A stretch of 64,000 nt of DNA, taken from NCBI GenBank assembly GCA_050299175.1, contig JBNKVM010000028.1, positions 1 to 64,000 on the forward strand, given 5' to 3'. The notes under the pieces were generated by a model that did no database searches, was not told the DNA's origin, and was given only the letters and a program-made list of their open reading frames with translations. The DNA comes from JAPHTQ01 sp050299175. GTDB taxonomy: Bacteria; Pseudomonadota; Gammaproteobacteria; Thiohalomonadales; Thiohalomonadaceae. Of this stretch, positions 7,719 to 17,100 are shown one piece after another. How positions within the stretch are numbered: the first letter of the stretch is position 1; every line of letters begins with the position of its first letter. The translations under genes were made by a program, and so were the position numbers.

Positions 7719-9239
7719 ATGATTTATGGAGCACCCGGCTCAGCCGACGCCAAAATTCAGTACAAAGATCACTACGACAACTTCATCGGTGGCAAGTGGG
7801 TACCGCCGTTGAAAGGCGAATACTTTGATGTCATCACCCCCGTCAACGGACAGGTCTACACCAAAACCGCCCGCTCCGGCGCAGAGGATATCGAGTTGGC
7901 GCTGGATGCCGCGCACGCCGCCGCCGATGCCTGGGGCAAAACCTCGCCCACCGACCGTTCCAACATTCTGCTCAAAATCGCCGATCGCCTGGAAGAGAAT
8001 CTGGAAATCCTGGCCTACGCCGAGAGTGTCGATAACGGTAAACCGATCCGCGAAACTTTGGCAGCCGACATCCCGCTCACCGTCGATCACTTCCGCTACT
8101 TTGCAGGCGCCCTGCGCGCGCAGGAAGGCGGTATCAGCGAGCTGGATGAAACCAGCATGGCCTACCACATCCACGAACCGCTGGGCGTCGTCGGCCAGAT
8201 CATCCCGTGGAACTTCCCGATCCTGATGGCGGCGTGGAAACTGGCCCCGGCCATTGGTGCAGGCAACTGCGTGGTACTGAAGCCCGCCAACGCCACCCCG
8301 ATCAGCATCATGATCCTGGTCGAACTGATTGCCGACCTGCTACCGCCCGGTGTCTTGAACGTAGTCAACGGCTTTGGCCGTGAAGCGGGCATGCCACTGG
8401 CCAGCAGCAAGCGTATCGCCAAGATCGCCTTCACCGGTTCCACCAGTGTCGGCCGGGTTATCGCCCAGGCAGCGGCCAACAACCTGATCCCGGCCACATT
8501 GGAGCTGGGCGGCAAGTCACCCAACATCTTCTTCGAAGACGTGATGGATGAGGACGACGGCTTCCTCGACAAAGCCATCGAAGGTCTGGTGCTGTTTGCC
8601 TTTAACCAGGGTGAAGTCTGTACCTGCCCAAGCCGCGCCCTAATCCAGGAATCGATCTACGACAAGTTCATGGAACGTGTGCTCAAGCGCGTCGAAGCCA
8701 TCAAGCAGGGCAGCCCGCTCGATACCGACACCATGATGGGTGCCCAGGCTTCGCAGGAACAACTGACCAAGATCCTCTCCTATATGGAGCTGGGCAAGGA
8801 AGAAGGTGCCGAATGTCTCATCGGTGGCGAGCAGGCCCATCTGGGCGGTGATGTGGAAGGCGGTTTCTATGTGAAACCGACCCTGTTCAAGGGCCACAAC
8901 AAAATGCGCATCTTCCAGGAAGAGATCTTCGGCCCGGTACTGGCGGTCACCACCTTCAAGGACGAAGCGGAAGCACTGGAGATCGCCAACGATACTCTAT
9001 ATGGCCTCGGTGCCGGGGTCTGGACTCGCAACGGCAACCGCGCCTACCGCATGGGTCGTGGCATTAAGGCTGGTCGCGTCTGGACCAACTGCTACCACGC
9101 CTACCCGGCACACGCCGCTTTCGGTGGTTACAAGGAGTCGGGTATCGGTCGTGAAACCCACAAGATGATGCTGGATCACTATCAACAGACCAAGAACCTG
9201 CTGGTTAGCTATAGCGAAGAGAAACTTGGCTTCTTCTAG
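7719..9239 (+). CDS. exaC: NAD-dependent aldehyde dehydrogenase, ExaC/AcoD type
   Basis: A 506-residue aldehyde dehydrogenase, the same length as ExaC of Pseudomonas, which oxidises acetaldehyde to acetate. Visible are the cofactor and catalytic motifs IIPWNFPILM, LKPANATP, FTGSTSVG and ELGGKSPNIFFEDV, the catalytic cysteine in FNQGEVCTCPSR near residue 300, and the late EIFGPVLAV motif. GAGGAGAT lies upstream of the ATG. The divergent AcoR-like regulator, the sigma-54 promoter and the following DUF779 gene form the usual exaC/acoD neighbourhood. The exact aldehyde is not determined by sequence. Confidence 0.92.
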   Translation: MIYGAPGSADAKIQYKDHYDNFIGGKWVPPLKGEYFDVITPVNGQVYTKTARSGAEDIELALDAAHAAADAWGKTSPTDRSNILLKIADRLEENLEILAYAESVDNGKPIRETLAADIPLTVDHFRYFAGALRAQEGGISELDETSMAYHIHEPLGVVGQIIPWNFPILMAAWKLAPAIGAGNCVVLKPANATPISIMILVELIADLLPPGVLNVVNGFGREAGMPLASSKRIAKIAFTGSTSVGRVIAQAAANNLIPATLELGGKSPNIFFEDVMDEDDGFLDKAIEGLVLFAFNQGEVCTCPSRALIQESIYDKFMERVLKRVEAIKQGSPLDTDTMMGAQASQEQLTKILSYMELGKEEGAECLIGGEQAHLGGDVEGGFYVKPTLFKGHNKMRIFQEEIFGPVLAVTTFKDEAEALEIANDTLYGLGAGVWTRNGNRAYRMGRGIKAGRVWTNCYHAYPAHAAFGGYKESGIGRETHKMMLDHYQQTKNLLVSYSEEKLGFF

Positions 9240-9380
9240 AAGCAGTCTCAAAAATGTCTTCGCACCCTGATCCTGTGTTGCAAAGCCTGCTCCGGTGCTC
9301 ATTTACTACCGGTAAACTGCGCTCCTCGCAGGCTTTGCGCCTTGTCTCAGTGCACGAATCCAATTTTTGGGACCGCTTCT
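9238..9380. repeat. Palindromic intergenic element, copy B (~143 bp)
   Basis: Begins inside the exaC stop codon region with AGAAGCAGTCTCAAAAAT and ends with the near-complement (AATTTTTGGGACCGCTTCT). The core is GGTGCTCATTTAC-N4-GGTAAACTGCGCTCC. It has the same architecture as copies A and C and no coding content. Confidence 0.75.
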
Positions 9381-9399
9381 AATATGTCACAGTGTTTTA

Positions 9400-9425
9400 C
9401 GGGGCGGGAAACCGCCCCGCTTTTT
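9400..9425 (+). terminator. GC-rich hairpin with T tract between exaC and the DUF779 gene
   Basis: Stem CGGGGCGG, GAAA tetraloop, CCGCCCCG, then CTTTTT. It looks like a strong intrinsic terminator but lies just before the ribosome site of the next gene (AAGGAG, 9427). It may end exaC transcription or act as an attenuator. Confidence 0.8.
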
Positions 9426-9438
9426 CAAGGAGTCAACG

Positions 9439-9849
9439 ATGGTCGATAAAGTCAGAGCCACTGAGGCAGCCCTGGAACTGATTGAAGTTCTGAAGCAAAA
9501 ATACGGCGATGACCTGCTCTTTCATCAATCGGGGGGATGCTGCGAAAACAGCGCAGCAAACTGTTTCCTGCCCAGCGAACTCACCATCGGCATCAACGAC
9601 GAATATCTTGGTGATATCGGCGGTTGTCCCTTCTACATGAGCAAATCCCAGTACATGTACTGGAAACACACTCAGCTGATTATCGATGTCATCGACGGTG
9701 ACGGCAGTACCTTTTCCCTGGAAGGGTCGTTGGGAAAGGTCTTTCACACCCGTTCACGGGTGTTCAGCGAGCATGAGATGAAGGAACTGGGATTGGATAC
9801 AAGCATTAAGGCATCCTTACCTGCCTGCGCGACTTCAGGAAACGATTAA
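9439..9849 (+). CDS. DUF779 family protein
   Basis: A 136-residue protein of the DUF779 family, commonly found beside ExaC/AcoD-type aldehyde dehydrogenases. Conserved features are the HQSGGCCENSAANCF cluster of cysteines near residues 38-46 and IGGCPFYMSKSQYMYWKHTQLIIDV. The cysteines suggest metal or redox chemistry, but the function is unknown. The ATG at 9439 is chosen because AAGGAG lies 6 nt upstream; the longer in-frame extension crosses the terminator hairpin. Expression may depend on readthrough from exaC. Confidence 0.88.
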   Translation: MVDKVRATEAALELIEVLKQKYGDDLLFHQSGGCCENSAANCFLPSELTIGINDEYLGDIGGCPFYMSKSQYMYWKHTQLIIDVIDGDGSTFSLEGSLGKVFHTRSRVFSEHEMKELGLDTSIKASLPACATSGND

Positions 9850-9858
9850 TAAAAAGAT

Positions 9859-10374
9859 CTATGCGGCGCCGCCATTACCGCCCTGTGGGCCACCGGCAGA
9901 AGACGCCTTGCTACGCTCCATTGCCTGTTGTGCCAGATAGCTTGCGCCAAAGCGTTTAACGTTCTCCCGCTCATCGTCGAACTGGCCGTAATGACGCTCT
10001 TCGTCCATGACCAGATCTTCAAACAGTTTTTTGCTGGCGGAATCTGCATGCTTTGAGCACTCTAGGGCGAACTCGTTGTACATTTTGATCGCATCCTGTT
10101 CAGACTGATCAGCCCACTCCAGCATCTCCATGACGTCCTGAATAGGCTTTACCTCCTCGGCTGCCTGCATGACAACATCGCCCTTGAGGAACAGGATTCG
10201 GTCGGCCAGACGTTCGATATGCATCATCTCTTCGATGGCGGTGCGCTTGAACAGAGCTGAGAGCAGTTCGATGCCCTGATCATCGCAGTGAAAATGGAAA
10301 TACATATACTGGTGGACCGCAGAAAGTTCGTCCGCCACAGCCTTATTCAACAGTTCGACACTCTTCTCGTACAT
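9859..10374 (-). CDS. Bacterioferritin-like iron storage protein
   Basis: A 171-residue ferritin-like four-helix-bundle protein. The diiron ligands appear in the usual spacing: Glu in ADELSAVHQYMYF, then EEMMHIERLADRILFL. The Met of EEMMH aligns with the haem-ligating Met52 of bacterioferritin, and DEERHYGQFDDE supplies the last ligands. Bacterioferritin stores iron and detoxifies peroxide. The C-terminus ends in a Gly/Ala-rich tail of about 15 residues (SSAGGPQGGNGGAA), longer than in typical Bfr, possibly a flexible tag. The gene is convergent with the DUF779 gene and divergent from a small membrane protein gene. Confidence 0.85.
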   Translation of the reverse strand: MYEKSVELLNKAVADELSAVHQYMYFHFHCDDQGIELLSALFKRTAIEEMMHIERLADRILFLKGDVVMQAAEEVKPIQDVMEMLEWADQSEQDAIKMYNEFALECSKHADSASKKLFEDLVMDEERHYGQFDDERENVKRFGASYLAQQAMERSKASSAGGPQGGNGGAA

Positions 10375-10474
10375 CTGGATTACACCTCGTTACACAATAG
10401 TGGTTTATCCCCCGAAGAGCGGAGAATACATCATCCATTTAAGAAATGAGAGCAATCTGGAATTTCGTCAGGAT

Positions 10475-10489
10475 GGGCCAGATTGGCCC
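10475..10489. promoter_or_regulatory. Perfect inverted repeat in the bacterioferritin/small membrane protein interval
   Basis: GGGCCA-GAT-TGGCCC, in the divergent intergenic region, is a possible operator. A second dyad, GTGCAA-TT-TTGCAC, lies at 10520-10533. No matching regulator can be named. Confidence 0.35.
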
Positions 10490-10577
10490 CTAGTTTACAG
10501 AAGAAATTGCCCCCGGTTGGTGCAATTTTGCACATATTTGGTACCGTAGAGGCATCGTCCAAGAGGAGATATTAGAG

Positions 10578-10814
10578 ATGTGCGTGGGAATCTATGCGGC
10601 GCTGTTGGCACTACTTCTGTTCTATAGCGACTACATGCTGGAACAGTATGCGCTGTCGTCGTCCTCAGGAAACAGCGAATGGATGGTCGTTGCGTTGGGG
10701 TGGGAAATCCTGCCGACAATCTGGCCTGTCATTCTGCTGGTGATGGTCGCAGCAAGCGCCGTGACGCTCTTTGTGTCGCGCCGTCTGGGCCGTGGGGGAA
10801 CAGCTAGTCAGTAA
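10578..10814 (+). CDS. Small two-helix membrane protein, function unknown
   Basis: A 78-residue protein with two hydrophobic segments: residues about 4-25 (IYAALLALLLFYSDYMLEQ) and about 45-68 (LPTIWPVILLVMVAASAVTLFV). The end is basic (SRRLGRGG), suggesting a cytoplasmic C-terminus. The ribosome site AAGAGGAG is strong and correctly spaced, so I treat it as a real gene. It is divergent from the bacterioferritin gene and shares palindromic sites with it. I do not recognise the family. Confidence 0.6.
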   Translation: MCVGIYAALLALLLFYSDYMLEQYALSSSSGNSEWMVVALGWEILPTIWPVILLVMVAASAVTLFVSRRLGRGGTASQ

Positions 10815-10831
10815 GACGGGCTTTGCAGCGG

Positions 10832-11032
10832 CTACGCGGCCCCCGAGACTCTGTCCATCGCTTCCAACTGCATCTGCAGGGGCTCGAGCAGTGCGCTCCA
10901 AATCCCACGGATCGCCACATCTTCAAGCGGGTCCTCATGCAGGGGGGTTGGTGAATGGACGACCGCCTTCACCTCTTCGATCTCTCGCAACAATTCAGCA
11001 CGGCTGCCGTGATAAGTGTGTATCCGTTCCAT
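10832..11032 (-). CDS. Small hypothetical protein (66 aa)
   Basis: A soluble 66-residue protein, acidic and helical (RAELLREIEEVKAVVH and DVAIRGIWSALLEPLQMQLEAM), with no cysteines and no membrane segment. It is supported as a gene by a strong GGAGGAG ribosome site 7 nt before the ATG and by lying between genes without overlap. The family is not recognised. The amphipathic helices suggest a small helical bundle or a partner protein. Confidence 0.6.
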   Translation of the reverse strand: MERIHTYHGSRAELLREIEEVKAVVHSPTPLHEDPLEDVAIRGIWSALLEPLQMQLEAMDRVSGAA

Positions 11033-11203
11033 GTGTTGACTCCTCCATTAATTCTTATTTTTAGTTCTCCTGCGGTCCACCGTCAATCCAGTACGAGGCC
11101 TACAGCGCTTCCCTGGCACACATGACACAACAATTATCTTAATTTTATATTAAGTTAACAAAATACACATTTACCCTTAACTCACGGCGAACGCCCTGTC
11201 CAG

Positions 11204-11872
11204 TCAGCCACCGTTGGTCTCAACAATGATGTAATCGTTGAGAAACTGGATAAAGGTCTTCCGCCCGAGTTTTCCTGAAGCAGGCTCAATACCTTTGCTT
11301 TTTTGATAAGCCGTCAGCAACACAGCGGCTTTGGCCGGATCCCGTACAGGCGACTCACTGGAGAAACCCAATGCACCCAGAGCATCCATGACATGTAACG
11401 CTGCGTCCTTCTTAATCTCTGGGCGCCACATGAAATTAATCGTTGGGCCATGCACTTTAAGGTCTTCCTGGATTTGCAGCATAATTGCCAATGCGCCCGA
11501 ACTGGTAGTCGTGCAGTTTTTAAGCTCATCACTTGCCGCATCCAGTTTATTCGAGCAATCAGCGACTGCACTATTCAGCACTTTCGCGTTACGAATCCCC
11601 TCCTTCATCTTCTCGATGCTTTTATTCGGAGTGGCTGCCTGGTACTCCTCGGGGAGTACAGCAATGATTATCGCGTTTTCCGCGGCAAAAAAATCGGTCT
11701 CACCGAATTGGGTAATCACCGCGCCGATAAGCTCGATAAGCAGCGCACCGAATAATGCTTTGAGATAGGCCGGTTTAACGTGAATTTTTTCGGTTACCCC
11801 AAGCAAAGTAATAATTGCTGTGGCAGCGAAGATACCGATGAAGGTTAGAAACAGGATCCATTGCATACTCAT
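11204..11872 (-). CDS. Membrane-anchored protein with a C-terminal peptidoglycan-binding-like region
   Basis: A 222-residue protein with two N-terminal membrane helices (about 3-25 and 35-57, LKALFGALLIELIGAVITQF). A middle helical region contains two cysteines (ADCSNKLDAASDELKNC). The last 65 residues (HVMDALGALGFS, AKAAVLLTAYQKSKGIEPASGKLGRKTFIQFLNDY) resemble a peptidoglycan-binding-1-like helical repeat. GAGGG precedes the ATG. It is a single gene with no functional context; the domain assignment is tentative. Confidence 0.6.
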   Translation of the reverse strand: MSMQWILFLTFIGIFAATAIITLLGVTEKIHVKPAYLKALFGALLIELIGAVITQFGETDFFAAENAIIIAVLPEEYQAATPNKSIEKMKEGIRNAKVLNSAVADCSNKLDAASDELKNCTTTSSGALAIMLQIQEDLKVHGPTINFMWRPEIKKDAALHVMDALGALGFSSESPVRDPAKAAVLLTAYQKSKGIEPASGKLGRKTFIQFLNDYIIVETNGG

Positions 11873-12024
11873 GACTTTCCCTCAAGCCAGGATATAGTTA
11901 ACAGAATAACAGATGTAACAAGGGTTCTGCAGTTTTCCAATAGCTAAAGGTCGCCATACAAGACAACCGATGTGCTTTCTATATCTTACTTTTTAGCTTA
12001 TTTGTACATTAACTAAATAAAAAA

Positions 12025-12786
12025 TCACATAGCCGCTTTTACATACACATCAAACCGGTGGTTCTTGCTATGGATACTCATTGTCGGATCTGTATCTGCC
12101 ATATGCGGTGCAGTATCCGGACGTTTGACCACCACCCTTTTCCTGGCGATACGCAGTGCGGCGGGTAACAGTGCATCGGCATCGGGATCAACACCAAGAA
12201 ATTGTTGCAACAGACGCATCTCTTTTTTTACCAGCGCGCTCTTTGTGCGATGAGGGAACATCGGATCGAGATAAACCACTTCAGGGAACTCGTTTTCATC
12301 CAGCGCATTCATCCATTCGATGGCATCGGCATGAACCAGGCGCAGGCGTTCGCCGACCCACGGTCCGATCTCTTCATCTTCCTTAGCCCGATTAAGCCCG
12401 TCTTCCAATAGTGCGGCAACGACCGGGGAGCGTTCGACCAGAGTGACTGTGCAGCCGAGTGATGCGAGAACAAAGGCGTCGCGCCCCAGACCGCCGGTAG
12501 CATCGACCACCTCGGGATTGGCGCCACCCTTCAACCCAACAGCCTTGGCGATAGGCTGCCCTCTTCCACCGCCGAAGCGGCGGCGATGGCCGACCGCACC
12601 GCCAACAAAATCGACAAACACAGCGCTGGTCCTGGGGTCTTCTCTATTGATGAGTTCCAACTGCTCGCTGGTGAGCTGGAGTTGGAACTGCGTTTCGCCG
12701 TATGTCAGTCCCCAACGTTCGGCAAGCAGCTCTGCCTCTGCTTCGCGTTGCGGATCGAGGGCAATGACGCCGACGTTTTGCTTCAT
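12025..12786 (-). CDS. rsmJ: 16S rRNA m2G1516 methyltransferase RsmJ
   Basis: RsmJ methylates G1516 of 16S rRNA using S-adenosylmethionine. Seen are PIAKAVGLKGG, the SAM-binding motif VVDATGGLGRDAFVLASLGCTVTLVERS and the YLDPMFPHRTKSALVKKEMRLLQQF segment, all hallmarks of the RsmJ (former YhiQ) family. The ATG at 12786 gives 253 residues with the normal N-terminus and overlaps the stop codon of the upstream spmAB gene (ATGA), so the two are translationally coupled. A longer in-frame extension is excluded because it lies inside the upstream gene. Confidence 0.93.
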   Translation of the reverse strand: MKQNVGVIALDPQREAEAELLAERWGLTYGETQFQLQLTSEQLELINREDPRTSAVFVDFVGGAVGHRRRFGGGRGQPIAKAVGLKGGANPEVVDATGGLGRDAFVLASLGCTVTLVERSPVVAALLEDGLNRAKEDEEIGPWVGERLRLVHADAIEWMNALDENEFPEVVYLDPMFPHRTKSALVKKEMRLLQQFLGVDPDADALLPAALRIARKRVVVKRPDTAPHMADTDPTMSIHSKNHRFDVYVKAAM

Positions 12787-14054
12787 CCGCGGAACTGGAA
12801 CAGCAAGGTAACCGCAATCACTGCAGCGATAACGGCCACCAGATCGGCGGTGAGTGCGGTCCACAGGGCATGGCGCAGGCATTTGATCTGTACCGCGCCA
12901 AAGTAGACCGCGATGACGTAGAAGGTGGTTTCGGTCGAACCCTGCAGGGTGGAGACAAGGTAACCCGTGTAACTGTCAGGACCGATGTTGGGGTCATTGA
13001 TGATCGAGGCGGCAACACCGTAGGCACCGGAACCAGAGAGCGGTCGCAGCAGCGCCATCGGCAACGCCTCGGCGGGCATACCGAGTGGTGCGGTGAGGCT
13101 GCCGATAGCGTGCACCATGATATCCAGCGCACCACTGGCACGGAACATACCCACCGCGACGAGGATGGCAACCAGATAGGGAATGATACGGATCGCCACC
13201 TGAAAGCCCTCCTTCGCCCCCTCGACGAAGATTTCATAGATCGCCACCTTGCGCCACAGGCCGAAGCTAAGGAAGCCAAGCATCAATCCGGGCAAAATCC
13301 ATGGCGCTATCGCCTTGCCGTAAAGCAGGGTTACGGGCACCAGCGCGACGAGAAGTCCCAACGTCAGAAAAGATACCCAGACTGGGTACCCTTCATGGGT
13401 TTCAATGTCGCTGTTCTCGCCAGCCGCCGTTATCTCGCCGTGGGCGTTCCCAAGAGGAAAGAAACGGCGATAAAAGAAAGCCGCAGCAATAGCCACCAGG
13501 GTGGAACAGGCGGTGGCAAACAGGGTGGTAGGCAGGATACCCGCCGGGTCGGCGGAACCTGCCGAGGCCCGCAGGGCGATCATCCCAGTCGGTAACAGGG
13601 TGACGCTGGAGGTGTTAATCGCCAGAAACAGCACCATCGCGTTACTGGCAGTCCCCTTGTGGGGATTGAGCTTATCCAACTCCTGCATGGCGCGAATACC
13701 GAAGGGGGTGGCGGCGTTGCCCAAGCCAAGGGCATTGGCGGAGATGTTGAGAATCATCGCCCCCATCGCCGGATGTTCTGCGGGCACTTCGGGGAACAGG
13801 CGTACCATCAGTGGCCGAATCAGTCGCGCCAGGATGGTAAGCATGCCGCCCTCTTCCGCCACCTTCATCAGGCCGAGGAACAGCGTCATCACACCCACCA
13901 GACCAATAGCCAGCGTCACTGCACCCGAAGCTGACTCCACCATCGCCATGGAAAGTGCATCCATCGGTGAGATGTCGCCTGTGGTTCCCGCTAGCTGTTT
14001 CCAGGCGGCAACGGCAAAGGCGATAAAGACGATAGCGAAAAAGATCAGGTTCAA
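12783..14054 (-). CDS. Fused SpmA/SpmB-like nucleoside-recognition (Gate) membrane protein
   Basis: A 423-residue membrane protein made of two Gate (nucleoside recognition) domains. The N-terminal SpmA-like half contains NISANALGLGNAATPFGIRAMQELDKLN and TSSVTLLPT. The C-terminal SpmB-like half contains GAKEGFQVAIRIIPYLVAILVAVGMFRASG, RPLSGSGAYG and GSTETTFYVIAVYFGAV. SpmA and SpmB are separate spore-maturation proteins in Bacillus; fused forms occur in non-sporulating Gram-negatives, where the role is unknown (possibly a transporter). It is divergent from nifJ and overlaps rsmJ by 4 bp. Confidence 0.9.
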   Translation of the reverse strand: MNLIFFAIVFIAFAVAAWKQLAGTTGDISPMDALSMAMVESASGAVTLAIGLVGVMTLFLGLMKVAEEGGMLTILARLIRPLMVRLFPEVPAEHPAMGAMILNISANALGLGNAATPFGIRAMQELDKLNPHKGTASNAMVLFLAINTSSVTLLPTGMIALRASAGSADPAGILPTTLFATACSTLVAIAAAFFYRRFFPLGNAHGEITAAGENSDIETHEGYPVWVSFLTLGLLVALVPVTLLYGKAIAPWILPGLMLGFLSFGLWRKVAIYEIFVEGAKEGFQVAIRIIPYLVAILVAVGMFRASGALDIMVHAIGSLTAPLGMPAEALPMALLRPLSGSGAYGVAASIINDPNIGPDSYTGYLVSTLQGSTETTFYVIAVYFGAVQIKCLRHALWTALTADLVAVIAAVIAVTLLFQFRG

Positions 14055-14180
14055 AAACAGACATCCTGTGGTTCAGTTGCCCGCATCCTATCACACCCGG
14101 GCATAGTGGCTATTTCCATAGAGCCGGGCTATGGTGAGTGGAGAAATAATTACTTCCAGGTTTGTATCAAGGGAGCACGC

Positions 14181-17100
14181 ATGACAAGCCGCACAATCAC
14201 ACTGGATGGCAACGAAGCCGCCGCCCATATTGCCCATCTCACCAACGAAGTCGTCGCCATTTACCCCATCACCCCCGCCTCGCCGATGGGTGAATTCGCC
14301 GATGCCTGGTCGGCCCAGGGCAAGGCCAATATCTGGGGCTCGGTGCCGCAGGTGGTCGAGCTACAGAGTGAAGGTGGCGCAGCGGGCGCCATTCACGGCG
14401 CATTACAGACAGGTGCATTGACCACCACATTCACCGCCTCGCAGGGGCTGCTGTTGATGCTGCCCAATATGTACAAAATTGCCGGCGAACTGAGTCCCAC
14501 CGTATTCCACATCGCCGCCCGCTCCCTGGCGGCGCAGGCACTCTCCATCTTCTGCGATCACGCCGACGTGATGGCGGCCCGCTCTACTGGCTTTGCCATG
14601 CTTGCCTCCAACTCGGTACAGGAAGTGATGGACATGGCGCTGATCGCCCAGGCCGCGACGCTGGAAGGCCGGGTACCCGTGCTGCACTTCTTCGATGGTT
14701 TCCGCACCTCTCACGAGATTGCCAAGATTGAAGATGTGGACAACAAAATCATCCGCGCCATGATTAACGACGAGTTGGTCTCTGCCCACCGTCGCCGCGC
14801 CCTCAATCCTGAGCACCCGGTGATCCGCGGTACCTCACAAAACCCGGATGTTTACTTCCAGGGACGCGAGAGCGTTAATCCTTTCTATTCCGCGATGCCG
14901 GGTATCGTCCAGGCGTGCATGGACCGTTTTGCCAAGCTGACCGGCAGGCAGTATCGCCTCTACGACTACCACGGCGCCAAAGATGCTGAGCGGGTGATTA
15001 TCCTGATGGGGTCAGGCGCCGAAACTGCGCAGGAGACAGTGGACCACCTGATTGCCCAGGGCGAGAAGATCGGGTTGCTCAAGGTCCGCCTCTACCGTCC
15101 TTTCGACTCTTCGTTGTTTATCTCCGCCCTGCCCGCTTCGGTGCAATCCATCGCGGTGCTGGATCGTACCAAGGAACCCGGTAGCGATGGCGAACCGCTG
15201 TACAAAGATGTACTGGCCGCTGCCGCGCAAACCCTTGCCGACGGCAGCGCACCGTTCAAAGCCATGCCGCGTACCATCGGTGGTCGCTACGGCCTCTCCT
15301 CCAAGGAGTTCACTCCGGGTATGGTCAAGGCGGTGTTCGATGAACTAAACGCAGATAAACCGAAGAACAATTTCACTATTGGCATTCACGACGATGTCAG
15401 CCACACCAGCCTGGAGTGGGATGCCAGTTTTCGCACCGATGCTTCGAAGAAGGCGGTCAGTGCCCTCTTCTACGGCCTCGGTTCAGACGGCACGGTTAGC
15501 GCCAACAAAAACTCGATCAAGATTATCGGTGAATGCACCGATCTACATGCCCAGGGTTATTTCGTTTACGACTCGAAGAAATCCGGCGCAATCACTGTCT
15601 CCCACCTGCGTTTCGGCCCCGAGCCGATCCACTCCACCTATTTGATTGGTGATGACGAGGCACACTTCGTCGGTTGCCACCAGAGTGTGTTCCTCGAGCG
15701 TTACGACATGCTCGACAAGGCGGCGGAAAACGGCGTCTTCCTGCTCAATACTACTGCCTCACCGGACAAGGTATGGGATGCCCTGCCGCGTAAAATGCAG
15801 CAGCAGATTATCGACAAGAAACTGCGCTTCTATGTGATCGATGCCTACAAGGTTGCCGAAGAGAGCGGCATGGGCATGCGCATCAACACCATCATGCAGA
15901 CCTGCTTCTTCGCCATCTCCGACATCCTGCCCCAGGCAGAAGCGCTGCGTGCGATTAAAGAGGCAGTGGATAAAACCTACGGCAAGAAAGGCAAGAAACT
16001 GGTGGAGATGAACTTCCGTGCTATCGATGCTTCGGTGGCCAACCTGCATAAGGTGGATGTTCCCGCCAAAGCCGACAGTACCTTCGAACGTCCGCCGGTA
16101 GTCCCGGCCAATGCCCCCGATTTTGTACAAAAGGTCACTGCCGAGATCATTGCCGGGCACGGCGATGCATTGCCGGTCAGTGCGCTGCCCTTCGACGGCA
16201 CCTACCCCAGCGCCACCACCCAGTGGGAAAAACGCAACATCGCCCTGGAGATCCCGGAGTGGGACGAAGAGCTCTGCATCCACTGCGGCAAGTGCCCCTT
16301 CGTCTGTCCGCACGGCGTTATCCGCAGCAAGGTGTTCGACCCGGCACTGGCGAAAAAAGCACCGAAGACCTTCAAACATGTACCGGTGAAGGGCAAGGAG
16401 TTTCCCGAAGGCTGGCATATCAGCTACCAGGTCGCGCCGGAAGACTGCACCGGTTGCGCTCTCTGCGTCGATATCTGCCCGGTGAAAGATAAACAGACTC
16501 CCGGACGTCGCGCCCTTAACATGGTGCCGCAACCGCCGTTGCGTGAGCAGGAGCGAGAGAACTGGGAGTTCTTCCTTGAACTGCCCGAGTATGACCGCCG
16601 CAAGCTGCGTACCAGCGTGATCAAGGAAGCGATGATTGCCCAACCACTGTTTGAGTTTTCCGGCGCCTGTTCCGGTTGCGGTGAAACACCCTATCTGAAA
16701 CTGGCGAGCCAGCTCTTCGGCGATCGCATGGTCATCGCCAACGCAACCGGCTGTTCCTCCATCTACGGCGGCAACCTGCCGACGACACCGTGGGCAAAAA
16801 ATCCCGATGGCCGCGGTCCGGCCTGGAACAACTCCCTGTTCGAGGACAACGCCGAATTTGGTCTTGGCATGCGCGTCTCCATCGACAAGCAGGCGGAGTT
16901 GGCACGGGAACAGTTACTTGCGCTACGTAACGAACTGGGGACCGACAAGGTCGAAGAACTGCTCAATGCCGATCAGAGCGACGAGGCCGGTATCTATGAA
17001 CAGCGCGAACGTGTTGCAGAACTGCTAAACAAACTGAAACGGGTCAAGAAACCTGAAGCACGTATGCTGGAAAGCGTTGCCGACAATCTGGTGAAGAAGA

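Noticed and set aside
10518..10533. Possible sigma-54 promoter TGGTGCAATTTTGCA before the 78-aa gene
   Set aside because: The GG-to-GC spacing is one base short, which sigma-54 does not tolerate; it is kept only as a palindrome.
14055..14180. NifA or sigma-54 promoter for nifJ
   Set aside because: I searched for TGG-N9/10-GC and TGT-N10-ACA in this interval and found no match with correct spacing; nifJ may use another promoter.
15759..16643. Long open frame antisense to nifJ
   Set aside because: Complement of nifJ codons; nifJ is certain on the other strand over the whole stretch.
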